Positions 10,107-19,420 of a stretch of DNA of 64,000 nt are shown here, in pieces. The number at the start of each line of letters is the position of its first letter. Positions within the stretch are counted from its first letter, which is position 1. The notes under the pieces were generated by a model that was not told the origin of the DNA, did not search any database, and worked only from the letters and a program-made list of their open reading frames with translations. The position numbers were made by a program, and so were the translations under genes. Origin of the DNA: Streptomyces sp. SLBN-118 (GTDB taxonomy: Bacteria > Actinomycetota > Actinomycetes > Streptomycetales > Streptomycetaceae); contig NZ_VFNP01000002.1 of NCBI RefSeq assembly GCF_006715635.1, positions 2,356,001-2,420,000 of the forward strand, read 5' to 3'.

Positions 10107-10255
10107 TCACGGCGCGAGCAGAAGGCTGTCGCCGCGCTCCTTGGCGGCGGCGTAGCGCCGCGCGACATCCTGCCAGTTGACGACCTGCCACATGGCCTCG
10201 ATGAAGTCCACCTTCTGGTTCTTGTACTGGGGGTAGAAGGCGTGCGACCAACCCG
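10107..10255 (-). pseudogene. sodF: C-terminal fragment of an Fe-type superoxide dismutase
   Basis: Minus-strand translation from about 10255 to the TGA at 10107-10109 gives [17 protein letters not shown] then [17 protein letters not shown], ending in LLLAP. This matches the conserved end of Streptomyces Fe superoxide dismutase, including W-x-H (the His is a metal ligand), YKNQ and VVNWxDV. The upstream two thirds of the roughly 210-residue enzyme are replaced by unrelated sequence, so it is a gene remnant. A complete copy presumably exists elsewhere. Confidence 0.75.
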
Positions 10256-10507
10256 TTTGCTTCCAGGGCGTCCAGCAGGGGGCGGTGCGGGACGGGCAAC
10301 CCGGACGGACCGTTTGTCAGTTCGGGCTGTTTTCAGTTCGGACCGCTTCAAGCCCAGCACCCTCGCCGACTCCCGCTTGTGTACCAGTGCCAAGACGAGC
10401 AGCCCCGCGAAAGTGATCTTGCTCTCCAGCACCCGAAGACGACCACACGGGGCACTCGCCAGACACCTCAGACCAGGCACACGAGACGTGGTCGTGGACT
10501 GCTACCA

Positions 10508-10715
10508 ATCCCCCGCGTCCCCTCTACGTCCCCTGGATCTCGAATTCAAGCTCGACAGAGGCACAGGAGCCAGCCAACAGCGACCTTGATCGCTCACATC
10601 ACCGCAGGTCAGAGAAGCCCTTTATCCCCGAGCAACATGAGGAACAGCATCCTCCGAAGACCTGAGCAGCGGATTCTCTCCGTTGAGCCCCACTTCGCGT
10701 ACCGAAGCTCAAGGA
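10508..10715. repeat. Imperfect direct repeat, copy 2 (integration-scar type)
   Basis: Second copy of the unit at 9603-9815, about 900 bp away. It begins with GCGTCCCCTCTACGTCCCCT and ends with the GAGCAGCGGATTCTCTCC / ACTTCGCGTACC block just before the tRNA remnant at 10746. The spacing and content suggest repeated integration and imperfect excision at one site. Confidence 0.55.
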
Positions 10716-10745
10716 AAGTCGTTTCCGCAGGTCAGGGCACTGCTG

Positions 10746-10793
10746 TGGTGGGGCGGGTGGGACTCGAACCCACGGCCGACGGATTATGAGTCC
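10746..10793 (-). pseudogene. Displaced 3' part of tRNA-Met(CAU) including CCA; attachment-site remnant
   Basis: On the minus strand the segment reads GGACTCATAATCC (anticodon loop CTCATAA, anticodon CAT), then GTCGGCC, a T-arm GTGGG-TTCGAGT-CCCAC, acceptor CCGCCCC, discriminator A and CCA. The expected 5' half (GGGGCGG acceptor strand and D-arm) is absent; unrelated sequence precedes the loop. A tRNA 3' half without its 5' half is the classic product of site-specific integration into a tRNA gene. The wider homology with the second copy runs to about 11045. Confidence 0.7.
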
Positions 10794-11045
10794 TTTGGGG
10801 ATCTTGGCGGCCCTTGTAGATCTACGCCGATCTACGACGTTTTTGCTGGTCAGGTGAGGCGAACCGTGCCGGTGCTGCTTCGTCCTTGTCGGTTTGTGCC
10901 TGTCCTTGTGTCCTGACCGCGTCCCGAATGCGTCCCGGTTGGACAGGACCGAAGGGGACGAGAGCGATCTCGCCAGCTTGAAAAGGGACCCGAACGTCCG
11001 CGCAGCGGATTTCCCTTCCGACGCGCAGAGGCTCCGTCCTCCGGA
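10746..11045. repeat. Long flanking direct repeat, left copy
   Basis: About 300 bp that align, with gaps, to 25589-25885. Shared landmarks are the tRNA-Met 3' end; TTGGGGATCTTGGC; ATCnACGnCGAT and ACGACGTTTT; TCCTTGTGTCC near a GCGTCC run; and GCGCAGCGGATT with CGCGCAGAGGCTCCG at the far end. The two copies bracket the type VII secretion locus. Confidence 0.6.
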
Positions 11046-11156
11046 TCTTGCGTGTCCTACCAGCCCCACGTGGGCGGCCAGTTGGAGGGAAAGGCCGTCC
11101 GGCTCACAACTCAGGCGCCGACCGAGGCGCCCTGTGGGCCGCGACGGTGGAACGGA

Positions 11157-12578
11157 TTACACGGGCTCAGTCGCCGCCTTCAGGTGCTGGGTCAGTACGT
11201 CGAGCGTGCTCCACGTCTCCGCGTTCGTCCCGTCGCCCAGGACGTAGTGGAGGGCCGGGTGCGTGGAGGGGCCGAGCTGGACGGGGCGGAGAGGGAGCGG
11301 GGGGCGGCGAGCGTGGGTAAGAGTGGTGTCGGCGACCGCGTCCGCGCCGAGCGTGAAGGCGACCGGGACGGGCGGCGATTCGAAGTGTGAGGGGACGGCC
11401 AGGTCGCGCCGTGCCGGGCGGACGGTGGTGAGCATTGTGGTGAGGCTGTGCTGGGCGACCAGGGCGGCGGCGAGGGCCTCGACGGCGTCGAGCGGCACGG
11501 TCTCGCCCGGTCCGTAGCCCAGCGTGAGAGTGATGTCCTCCTCGACGCCCGCCGTGGTGCGGGTGATCCGCGCGTTTGCGATGGCCGGGCGGTCCGGATG
11601 GCCGACGGCGGTGAGCAGTGTCGGCTCGGGGACACGGCTTCGGGCCAGATCGGTCAACTGCCTGGTGGACCATGGCAGGTTGACGGGTTCGGCTGTGCCC
11701 CAGCCGACGGGCGGCGCGCCCGTGAGCAGCTGCCAGGCGGTCTCCAGTGAGCGGCCGAGCAGCAGATCGTCATCGGCGTCGTACCGGGTGCGGAACGAGA
11801 CGGTCAGCTGGCGTTCTTTGGAGGCCGTTACGCGGCTGAACGCCCTGGCCACGTGCGCGGCGCCTGATTGCGTACGTGCAGGGGCGAACGTACCTTCCTG
11901 CCATCGGAGTACGGCGCCGGACAGTCCGTCGTAGTAGCCGCAGTCGGTGTCCTGGACGACCCAGCGGTTGGGCGCGCCGCTGAGTGCCATGCGGGTGAGC
12001 AGGCTGAGCTGAGCGTGTGGCGGAGTGACTATCTGCAGGGCGCGGTTGGTGTTGGCAGTGGTGCGCAGTACGTCGGAGAGCCAGGCCGTCAGTGGGATGA
12101 CTCGTCGGTCGGCGAGTACGACAGCGGTGGAATCGGTGACCACGTCGACGGCCGGCAGTGCGTCGCTCGGAGCGGGGACCGCGGCAAGGCCGGAGGTGAC
12201 GGGGACAACATCGAGCGCAGTCGCTCCGGGAGGCCAGGAGGCGCCGCCGAGCAGGGCGGTCAGCCGGCCCACGACAGATCCCGCCAAGCGTTCGGCTTCG
12301 GGTACGGCGGTGGAGGCGCGGGTTTCGGTCCACCACACGGGCGTGTCCACGGCAGCGGCTGCCTCCGTGCCCAGGAGTCGGGCGATCTCGCCCGGGACCT
12401 GGACCAGGACGGGCGCCTCGACGGAGACGACGGGTCGCCCGCCATGGCCGCAGAGCTGGATGACTGCACCGTCGGCGGTGGCGGTCACGTCGAGGTCGGG
12501 CCCTCCGGCGTACAGGCCAGCCAGTAGGGCCCAGGTGTCGGGCATCCTCGGTGTGAGGGCGATGACGTCCTTGGTCAT
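11157..12578 (-). CDS. DUF6177 family type VII secretion-associated protein
   Basis: 473 aa, soluble, last gene of the secretion operon; its ATG overlaps the eccC stop by four bases (ATGA), implying coupled translation. The sequence (start MTKDVIALTPRMPDTWALL) matches the actinobacterial DUF6177 family, repeatedly found beside EccC in Streptomyces ESX loci. Its function is unknown. No catalytic motif or membrane segment is seen. Length fits the family, and it is probably a cytoplasmic accessory of the secretion machine. Confidence 0.75.
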   Translation of the reverse strand: MTKDVIALTPRMPDTWALLAGLYAGGPDLDVTATADGAVIQLCGHGGRPVVSVEAPVLVQVPGEIARLLGTEAAAAVDTPVWWTETRASTAVPEAERLAGSVVGRLTALLGGASWPPGATALDVVPVTSGLAAVPAPSDALPAVDVVTDSTAVVLADRRVIPLTAWLSDVLRTTANTNRALQIVTPPHAQLSLLTRMALSGAPNRWVVQDTDCGYYDGLSGAVLRWQEGTFAPARTQSGAAHVARAFSRVTASKERQLTVSFRTRYDADDDLLLGRSLETAWQLLTGAPPVGWGTAEPVNLPWSTRQLTDLARSRVPEPTLLTAVGHPDRPAIANARITRTTAGVEEDITLTLGYGPGETVPLDAVEALAAALVAQHSLTTMLTTVRPARRDLAVPSHFESPPVPVAFTLGADAVADTTLTHARRPPLPLRPVQLGPSTHPALHYVLGDGTNAETWSTLDVLTQHLKAATEPV

Positions 12579-15500
12579 GGTGCGTCCCGGTGGGCGAGGG
12601 CGGTCTGGATGAGCTGGTGGGGGCGGCCGCGGCGTACGAGGGTGCCGCGGCCCGGGGGCTGGGCGCTGGCGTACAGGCCAGGGAACAGCTGGCCCTCGCC
12701 GCGCTCGCCGGTCATGACGAGGGCGGCGGTGCCGGTTTCGCGGAGGGTCGTCAGGAACGGTTCGTACAGGGCGCGCGAGGAGCCGGCGACGCGGCGGGCG
12801 ACGATGAAGTGCAGTCCGATGTCCTGGGCGGAGGAGACGTACGGCAGGAATGGGGCCAGGGGCTGCTGCCCCGCGGTGGTGAGGATGTCGTAGTCGTCGA
12901 CGAGGATGACAATGCGGGGACCGGTGAACCCGAGCTGGTCGGTGAGGGCATCGTGGTCGACGCTTTCATCGGGCAGCCGTTTATCGAGTTCCTTGGCGAT
13001 TCCGGCCGCCAGCCCCGCGGAGATCTTTGCGTTGTGCGCGTAGCCGCCCCGGTACGGCTCGGGGACCACGCCGCGCAGCCCGCGTCGCGGGTCGAAGACG
13101 GCGAAGACAAGTTCCTCGTCCCGGTAGCGGTCGATGAGCTGCTGGGAGATCAGCTTGAGCAGATTGGTCTTGCCGCACTCGTTGTCGCCGAGGATCAGCA
13201 GATGCTGGTCGTGCTCGAACAGATCCAGCAGCACAGGCGCGAGGGTGTCTTGATCGACACCAATGGGCGTCTTCCGCGGTTCCGCGGCGGCCGATGGCAG
13301 CTTCGCACAGTCCAGGCGGGTAGGCAGCACCCGTATCGGAGAGGCAAGTTCGCCGTGCCAGGTGGCGCGGATCGTGCGGGCTGCCTCTTCCAAGGCCGGC
13401 CCGAGGTCCCCGGTGGACACCTGGGCGTCGATACGGGGAAGGGCTGCCTGGGCGAAGAGCTTGCTGTCGGTGAGCACTCGGCCGGGGGTGTCGGGCGACA
13501 GCGTCTCGGAGAGCTTGCGGTCCACGCCGGAGTCGGCCGGATCATTGAGCCGCAGCTCGACCCGTGTGCCGAACATCGACTGGTTGGCGATGCGTACGTC
13601 GTTCCAGCGGAGCATGCCGGCCACCACATGAATGCCGTACCCCCCTCCGCGCTTGAGCAGATCAGTGACCGCGTCGTCCAGGTTCGCGAACTCGTCGCGC
13701 AGGGAGCCGAGTCCGTCGATGAGCAGCACCACGTCCGTGGAGGGGAGCTGGGGCAGTCGGCCCTGGGAACGCAGATTTCTCAACTGGTCGATGGAGTCGA
13801 TGGAATGCTCGCGGAAGAGCTGCTCTCGGGCCGCGAGCATGGCGCGCACCTCGGCCACGGTGCGGGCGGCACGCTCGTGGTCCGCGCGCCCCGCGATGCC
13901 GCCGACATGGGGCAGCCCGGCGAGCGCGGAGAGGCCGCCGCCCGCCAGGTCGAGGCCGTAGAGCGCCACTTCCTGTGGAGTGTGCGTAAGGGACAGCGAC
14001 AACGCGATCGTACGCAGCAGGGTGGTCTTTCCGGATTGCGGACCGCCGACGATGGCGGTGTGGCCGCCCGCCACGGTGAGATCGAGCACCCACGGCCCCC
14101 GCCACTGCTTGGCAGGGTCGTCGAGGACACCCAGCGGCACTCGCATGGCACCCGGCCGGTGACTGAGGTGAAGCCCGCGCTCCGACGCCTGGACAGGGCC
14201 AGCAGCAGCATCGAGGGTCACGGCGTCGGGCAGCGGCGGAAGCCAGATGCGGCGCACGGGATCGGTGGCCGTGCGGAGCTGATCAACGATCACCGACATC
14301 ACGGTCGGACCGGTCTCTCGCGCGGTGGCGGCGGGCCGATTCTCGTCGGGGACGGGGTCGGGCTCCTGAAGTGTGTTGAAGGTGGGGTAGGGCAGCGCGA
14401 GTGGCGCCTGCTCGTCTGCGTCCCGCGCGGTGGGGCCGCGGTAACCGCCCGACACGTAACCAGCTTTAAAGCGCGTATACGTGGACGTGTCGACCTTGAG
14501 ATAGCCGAAGCCCGGCAGCGGCGGCAACAGGAACGCGTCCGTGGTGTCCAGCACCGTGCGCGACTCGTCGGCGGAGAAGGTACGCAGGCCCAGCCTGTAC
14601 GAGAGATACGTGTCCAGGCCCTTGAGCTTGCCTCCCTCGATGCGCTGGCTGGAGAGCAGCAGATGCACACCGATCGACCGGCCGATCCGGCCGATCGACA
14701 GGAACAGGTCGATGAAGTCCGGCTTCGCGGTGAGCAGTTCACCGAACTCGTCGATCACGACGAACAGATGCGGCAGCGGCTCCAGGTCGGTCCGCTCTGC
14801 GCGCAGCGCGGCATAGTGCCCGATGTCCGCCACATTCCCGGCGTCCTTCAGTACCTGCTGACGGCGCTTGACCTCGCCCGCCAGGCTGGTGTGGACCCGC
14901 TCGACCAGCCCGGCCTGGTTCTCCAGGTTCGTGATCACGCCGGCGACATGAGGGAGCTGCTCGAACGGGGCGAAGGTGGCGCCGCCCTTGTAGTCGACCA
15001 GCACCATCGCCAGATCGTCCGGAGAGTGCGTGGCGACGAGCGCCAGCACCAGGGTGCGCAACAGTTCGCTCTTGCCGGAGCCGGTCGCGCCCACACACAG
15101 TCCGTGCGGGCCCATGCCCAGCTGTGAGGACTCCTTCAGGTCCAGCAGTACCGGCCTGTGCCGGTCGTCGACCCCGATCGGTACGCGCAGGAAGTCCCGG
15201 TCACCGCGCGGCGCCCACAGCCGGTTGGTATCCAGCGCGGCCGGATCATCGATGCCCAGCAGGGCGGGAAAGTCCACCGGGCCGGACACCGGGGTGCCCT
15301 CCGCGACCGACTCGGCGGACAGCCGCAGCGGGGCCATCATGCGGGCGATGCCCTCGGCGCCGGGGATGCTCACGGCGTCGCAAGTGCCCTGAGCGGCAGG
15401 GGCGTCAGTCGTGCGCAGGTCCTCGACAGTGATGTGGTCGCCCGTGACGGAGATCCGCACCGAGACCTCATCCGGCTCGTGCACCTGCTCGGCCAGCAAA

Positions 15501-16558
15501 TGGAGGACAGTGATGCCCATGTCCTGCAGCCCTACGGCCGTGTCGGGACGGGGCAGTTCAGCTGCCGTCTCGCCGTACTCGTCGCTGATCACCATGAGCC
15601 GGCCGGTCAGCCGCAGGGCCTGCTTGTCGGAGAGCCCGCGCCGCACCTCGGCCGCATAAGACGCACGGCGGCGCAGATCCTGAGCGAGCACACCGGCCAG
15701 CTGCGGCAAGCTGGGCGCGATCCGTCGGGCAGCCACCGGCCCCTCGTGGTCTTGTGCGTCCAGTGCGTGGGGAAGCCACTTGGCCCACTGCCAGTCTTCC
15801 AGCCGCTCGCCGGGGACGCCGAGAGCGATGGCGACATCGTCCGGCGCATGCAGCACGGCCGTATGGACCAGCAGCGCCCGGGCCACCCGCAGGACCCCCT
15901 CACGGTCGCCGACGATGCTCACGTTGCCCGCCCGGTCCAGCGGGACCGTCAGCGGAAAGTCGTTCGCCCAGGAGAATCGAGACCGCAGGGCTCCGGCCTC
16001 GTTCAGCATGAAACGGTCCGGTGGGGTCAGCACGCCACCGCTGTTCTGGCCGATCGACAGGTTCTGCACCAGCACGTCGCCGGTACCCAGTCGCACCCGC
16101 AGGAAGTCCGCGTCGAGGCGGCGCCGCTCCCAGCACCGCGCGGGGTCGCGCACAATGTCGTACAGCGCCGCCGGCGGAGGATTGAGCAACCGTGCCTGAT
16201 CGCGCAGTTCCCGTTCCGCAGCCGCCAACTCCTCGCGCAGCTCTTCCAGATACTCCAGATACCGCTCTCGTTGCGTACGACGGGTGCGCTGTGCCTTGCC
16301 GCGCTGTGACCAGAACAGGGCCACGGCACCGAGCAGCGCGAAGACCAGGACGATCGCCCCGACCGCGGCGAACTGGCTGTTGCGGATGACGGTCATCATC
16401 ACGACCGAGCCCATCACACCGGCCATCGGCAACAGCGCGGTCGCTGGGGTACCGATCTTGCCTTCTGGCAGATTCGGCGGAGCCTCGATGATGCGCGCGG
16501 CGGCGGGGGTAAGCGGACGAGAGCTGCGGGCGGGTCGGTGGACGAGCTGCTGGGTCAC
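12575..16558 (-). CDS. eccC: Type VII secretion ATPase EccC (FtsK/SpoIIIE family)
   Basis: 1327 aa, the full single-chain EccC length. Two hydrophobic segments near residues 40-85 anchor it in the membrane. Three FtsK-like ATPase domains follow, with Walker A motifs GATGSGKS (about 489), GGPQSGKT (about 838) and GDNECGKT (about 1124). Domain 1 has VLVDYKGG and a canonical VVIDEFGEL Walker B. EccC is the motor that recognises WXG100 substrates and drives export. The GTG start overlaps the upstream ATPase stop (GTGA). The third P-loop, with E and C before GKT, is slightly unusual but retains the key lysine. Confidence 0.95.
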   Translation of the reverse strand: MTQQLVHRPARSSRPLTPAAARIIEAPPNLPEGKIGTPATALLPMAGVMGSVVMMTVIRNSQFAAVGAIVLVFALLGAVALFWSQRGKAQRTRRTQRERYLEYLEELREELAAAERELRDQARLLNPPPAALYDIVRDPARCWERRRLDADFLRVRLGTGDVLVQNLSIGQNSGGVLTPPDRFMLNEAGALRSRFSWANDFPLTVPLDRAGNVSIVGDREGVLRVARALLVHTAVLHAPDDVAIALGVPGERLEDWQWAKWLPHALDAQDHEGPVAARRIAPSLPQLAGVLAQDLRRRASYAAEVRRGLSDKQALRLTGRLMVISDEYGETAAELPRPDTAVGLQDMGITVLHLLAEQVHEPDEVSVRISVTGDHITVEDLRTTDAPAAQGTCDAVSIPGAEGIARMMAPLRLSAESVAEGTPVSGPVDFPALLGIDDPAALDTNRLWAPRGDRDFLRVPIGVDDRHRPVLLDLKESSQLGMGPHGLCVGATGSGKSELLRTLVLALVATHSPDDLAMVLVDYKGGATFAPFEQLPHVAGVITNLENQAGLVERVHTSLAGEVKRRQQVLKDAGNVADIGHYAALRAERTDLEPLPHLFVVIDEFGELLTAKPDFIDLFLSIGRIGRSIGVHLLLSSQRIEGGKLKGLDTYLSYRLGLRTFSADESRTVLDTTDAFLLPPLPGFGYLKVDTSTYTRFKAGYVSGGYRGPTARDADEQAPLALPYPTFNTLQEPDPVPDENRPAATARETGPTVMSVIVDQLRTATDPVRRIWLPPLPDAVTLDAAAGPVQASERGLHLSHRPGAMRVPLGVLDDPAKQWRGPWVLDLTVAGGHTAIVGGPQSGKTTLLRTIALSLSLTHTPQEVALYGLDLAGGGLSALAGLPHVGGIAGRADHERAARTVAEVRAMLAAREQLFREHSIDSIDQLRNLRSQGRLPQLPSTDVVLLIDGLGSLRDEFANLDDAVTDLLKRGGGYGIHVVAGMLRWNDVRIANQSMFGTRVELRLNDPADSGVDRKLSETLSPDTPGRVLTDSKLFAQAALPRIDAQVSTGDLGPALEEAARTIRATWHGELASPIRVLPTRLDCAKLPSAAAEPRKTPIGVDQDTLAPVLLDLFEHDQHLLILGDNECGKTNLLKLISQQLIDRYRDEELVFAVFDPRRGLRGVVPEPYRGGYAHNAKISAGLAAGIAKELDKRLPDESVDHDALTDQLGFTGPRIVILVDDYDILTTAGQQPLAPFLPYVSSAQDIGLHFIVARRVAGSSRALYEPFLTTLRETGTAALVMTGERGEGQLFPGLYASAQPPGRGTLVRRGRPHQLIQTALAHRDAP

Positions 16559-17655
16559 CGGGCACCCGCCGCGCGCTGCAAAACCTCGGCAGCCAGGCTA
16601 GTGGTGGCCTGCCGGGTCTGAGCGCAGAGCAGGGGTGTACGAATCGCGCCGCCGGCGGCCAGATGCCGATCGTAGGGCAGCGTCACCACCTCCACCCCCG
16701 TCTCGCGCAGCTGCTTGACGGCCGCCGTCGTGTCCAGTGCCGCGTGCGGGGTGGCCACGGTCAGTGCCACGACGGTGCTTGAAAGAACGGAGACGGGCAG
16801 TGAGGTGAGCCAGTCGAGCACCGCGCGCGTGGAGGCCACGCCCTCCGCAGTCGCCGGGGTGACGAGCACCCGGGCGTGCGCAGTGTCGAGCGCGGTGCGG
16901 GCCACCTCGCCCGGCAGCGTCTCGCAGTCCACCACCGTCACGCCGAAGTAGCGGCGCAGCGCCACCATCACCGTCCGGTACGTCGCGATGTCCACGCGTG
17001 CGCCGATCCGCCCCTGGCTGCCGGGCAGCAGCCAGCCCCCGTCCTCCAGCGGGACGAGATAGCCGGTGATGTCGGTCAGCTGCATCGAGGGCCGCGCGAT
17101 CTGAGCCAGGTCCGCCAGTGACCAGCGAACGGATTCCGCGCCCAGGCGCATCGGAAGAGTGCCGAGCGCGGCATCCGCCTCCAACGTGAGCACCGGATCA
17201 TGCCGGTAGTGATTGAAGGTACGGCTCAGCAGCGCCGCCACCGTTGTCTTGCCCGCCCCGCCACGGATGCTGGTCACGATGATCTGACGACCGGTGGTGA
17301 CCGGCTGCTGCACCTGCTGGGCGATGTGGGTCCGCTCGGCCACCGCGCGGGCGGCCGAGGAAGAGAACGTGTGGAGCAGCGCGCGCAGGGAGCGCCGTGC
17401 GAACGGATCACCGTGCTGAGGCCGACCCGAAGCGCCGAATGCCCCGGATCCGAGGACGGGTACGGACTCCGGCGTGGGAGCGGGCCCGCGAGTGGCGCTT
17501 TCGTAGGGCTGCGGGCGATGCGCGGGCTGTTCCGCGGGAGGCTCTTGCGCAGATTGCGGGAGCTGCGGTTCCGCTGCGGGTGCGGCAGGAACAGGTGGTG
17601 TGCTCAGGGCCCCCAGCTCGTTCAACACGCCTGACTGCCAGTCGTTCTGGGACAT
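16555..17655 (-). CDS. MinD/ParA-like ATPase of the type VII secretion locus
   Basis: 366 aa. A Pro/Ala/Gln-rich disordered N-terminus (about 1-100) leads into a MinD-type P-loop SIRGGAGKTTVAAL (about residues 128-141). A later VTVVDCETLPGE segment sits where the Walker B/switch region is expected. Such ATPases (EspI-like) accompany ESX loci and are thought to regulate or position the machine; no role is proven here. It lies between eccD and eccC, 10 nt after eccD's upstream neighbourhood and overlapping eccC, so it is co-transcribed. Confidence 0.85.
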   Translation of the reverse strand: MSQNDWQSGVLNELGALSTPPVPAAPAAEPQLPQSAQEPPAEQPAHRPQPYESATRGPAPTPESVPVLGSGAFGASGRPQHGDPFARRSLRALLHTFSSSAARAVAERTHIAQQVQQPVTTGRQIIVTSIRGGAGKTTVAALLSRTFNHYRHDPVLTLEADAALGTLPMRLGAESVRWSLADLAQIARPSMQLTDITGYLVPLEDGGWLLPGSQGRIGARVDIATYRTVMVALRRYFGVTVVDCETLPGEVARTALDTAHARVLVTPATAEGVASTRAVLDWLTSLPVSVLSSTVVALTVATPHAALDTTAAVKQLRETGVEVVTLPYDRHLAAGGAIRTPLLCAQTRQATTSLAAEVLQRAAGAR

Positions 17656-17664
17656 GCCGCACCC

Positions 17665-19020
17665 CTACGCGAATGTGCCGAGCAGCCGCCCGTACACGCC
17701 GAACACCCCGATGAGCAGAGGGAACAAGGCGATCACGCCGACCGATTCGGCGGTGTCCCCCATCCGCCGCAGCCGCACCCGCACATGCTCAGGAGGCTGC
17801 ACGGCCAACACCGCCAGCGGAATCACCGCCAGGGCAACGAGCGTGGCCAACGATCCGTACGCTCCAGACCGCTGCGACCACACCATGATCAGCCGGACGG
17901 CCACGGCGGCTCCCGCCAGCAAAAGCACCACGACCTCGACGACCAGCGGAAACGCCCGCGCCCGCAGCCACAGCACCGCCGCGACGACCACCGCCAGCAG
18001 CACCGTCCACACATTCGGAGCCCGGAGCGCCATCACCCCTGCGGCGGCGCCAGAGACGGCCAGTACGACCGTGGCCAGCGCCAAGCCGCGATGCGTCGCA
18101 CCGAGCGCCGTCGCCACCCGATAGCGGCTCACCGACGCCCCGCCCGAGCGGCGGTCGTCCAGAGCGGTCAGACCGGCTGCCGCCAGCGCGAGCCGCGGCA
18201 GCAGCCCCAGCACCACCACGGACGCCACAGCCATCACGTCACCTGTACGAGCCTGCTCCTGTGCCGACCCCGCGCCGCCCTGCGCCGCTGCGACAAGTTC
18301 CCAGCCTACGGTCACCACCGCGACGGCCGCAGCGCCGATCAACCCACCGCGCCCCAGCGGAGAGAACCAGCCCAGCAGGACCAGATCCAGCGTCAGTGCG
18401 GCGGCCACTACCGCGAGCCGCAGGGCACCGCTCCAGGCATGCGCGTCCGCCAGTGTCCACGCTCCCATCACACCCAGAGCACCTGCTGTGACGATCAGTG
18501 TGGTCGCGAGGCCACGCTGACCGAAGCGGCCGACCAGCCCACCGATGACGGCGGTTACCGTGGCCACGACCAGCAGCGCGACGGCGACCGTGGACCAGGC
18601 GAACTCGCTCCGTGCGAGCATTCCGGCAGCCAGTGCCCAGGCGGCCATGGCCGCCCCGGCCGTTACCCGCCGCGCGGCCGGGCGCCAGCGCCAGGCCCGT
18701 ACATCCAGGTCCCGTGCGACCTCATCGGTGACGTCATGGACCACGGGCGCGGATGGCACGTCCTGGACCCGTACGAGCCGCAGCACCGCACCGTCCTGCA
18801 CGGCGGACGCGTCCAGCGTGCTGTCATGAGGGAGAACCGATCCGTCGGCCATGACCAGATGCCGCAGCATGGGCTGCGCCGCCACCCGGTCGTCCAGCAG
18901 CCGGATAACATCCGGAAGTAGCCGCCCGATGGGTTCATGGGAGGGCAGGACGAGATCTATTCTTCGGCGCTCGCCGACCAAGGTGACCCGGCTCAATCCC
19001 GTACGTCTGGTTGCCCCCAT
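17665..19020 (-). CDS. eccD: Type VII secretion integral membrane protein EccD
   Basis: About 451 aa. A ubiquitin-like N-terminal domain (residues about 1-90, RVTLVGERRRIDLVLPSHEP) precedes roughly eleven closely packed membrane helices rich in A, V and L, the EccD/Snm4 architecture that forms the channel part of the ESX complex. The ATG at 19020 is used here; GTG codons at 19026 and 19029 are alternatives and no strong ribosome site separates them. It follows a small membrane gene by about 20 nt. Confidence 0.92.
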   Translation of the reverse strand: MGATRRTGLSRVTLVGERRRIDLVLPSHEPIGRLLPDVIRLLDDRVAAQPMLRHLVMADGSVLPHDSTLDASAVQDGAVLRLVRVQDVPSAPVVHDVTDEVARDLDVRAWRWRPAARRVTAGAAMAAWALAAGMLARSEFAWSTVAVALLVVATVTAVIGGLVGRFGQRGLATTLIVTAGALGVMGAWTLADAHAWSGALRLAVVAAALTLDLVLLGWFSPLGRGGLIGAAAVAVVTVGWELVAAAQGGAGSAQEQARTGDVMAVASVVVLGLLPRLALAAAGLTALDDRRSGGASVSRYRVATALGATHRGLALATVVLAVSGAAAGVMALRAPNVWTVLLAVVVAAVLWLRARAFPLVVEVVVLLLAGAAVAVRLIMVWSQRSGAYGSLATLVALAVIPLAVLAVQPPEHVRVRLRRMGDTAESVGVIALFPLLIGVFGVYGRLLGTFA

Positions 19021-19042
19021 GCTCACCACGTGCTCGAACTTA

Positions 19043-19312
19043 TCATCGGGCCGAGGGCGTTGCGGCGGGCGTGGATTGCTGCACCGAAGGTCCCAGAGGC
19101 GACTTCCCGATCAGCCGATGCGAGATGAAAGACCAGCCCACACAACCGGCGCACAGCACCGCGGCGATGACCAGTCCCGCGAGCACCTTGCCCACGCGCT
19201 CGTCAGCCGAGCGCCGCGCGCGCTGTGCGCCGAACAGTAGGGCGTCACGCATGCGTCGGCGCCGCACCGACACCGACTCCAGCAACTGACTGTCGTAATC
19301 CTGCGCTGCCAT
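19043..19312 (-). CDS. Small single-span membrane protein of the T7SS operon
   Basis: 89 aa. A basic N-terminal half (SVRRRRMRDALL, RARRSADERVG) precedes one hydrophobic helix (VLAGLVIAAVLCAGCVGW) and a short Ser/Pro/Thr-rich outer tail. The position directly before eccD and the topology recall small uncharacterised membrane partners in Streptomyces ESX loci. It might occupy the slot of the missing EccB/EccE but has none of their periplasmic domain. Confidence 0.7.
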   Translation of the reverse strand: MAAQDYDSQLLESVSVRRRRMRDALLFGAQRARRSADERVGKVLAGLVIAAVLCAGCVGWSFISHRLIGKSPLGPSVQQSTPAATPSAR

Positions 19313-19420
19313 GACCCCTTGTTACCAATCTGGCTTTCTGTCCGTGTGCCCGGCTGTCGAAGCCACTCATCAGCCACGTATCAGCAGCTTGCCAGGCAAG
19401 TCCCCTGGCTCGATCTCCCG

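Noticed and set aside
10317..10590. Short frames around 10.3-10.6 kb as real genes
   Set aside because: They lie between gene remnants and repeat units, with no ribosome sites and no conserved motifs.
10746..10793. A functional tRNA-Met gene
   Set aside because: Only the 3' half is present; neither copy (10746, 25589) has a D-arm or a matching 5' acceptor strand.
12590..15127. 845-codon plus-strand frame opposite eccC
   Set aside because: No family features; the minus strand carries three intact FtsK ATPase domains.
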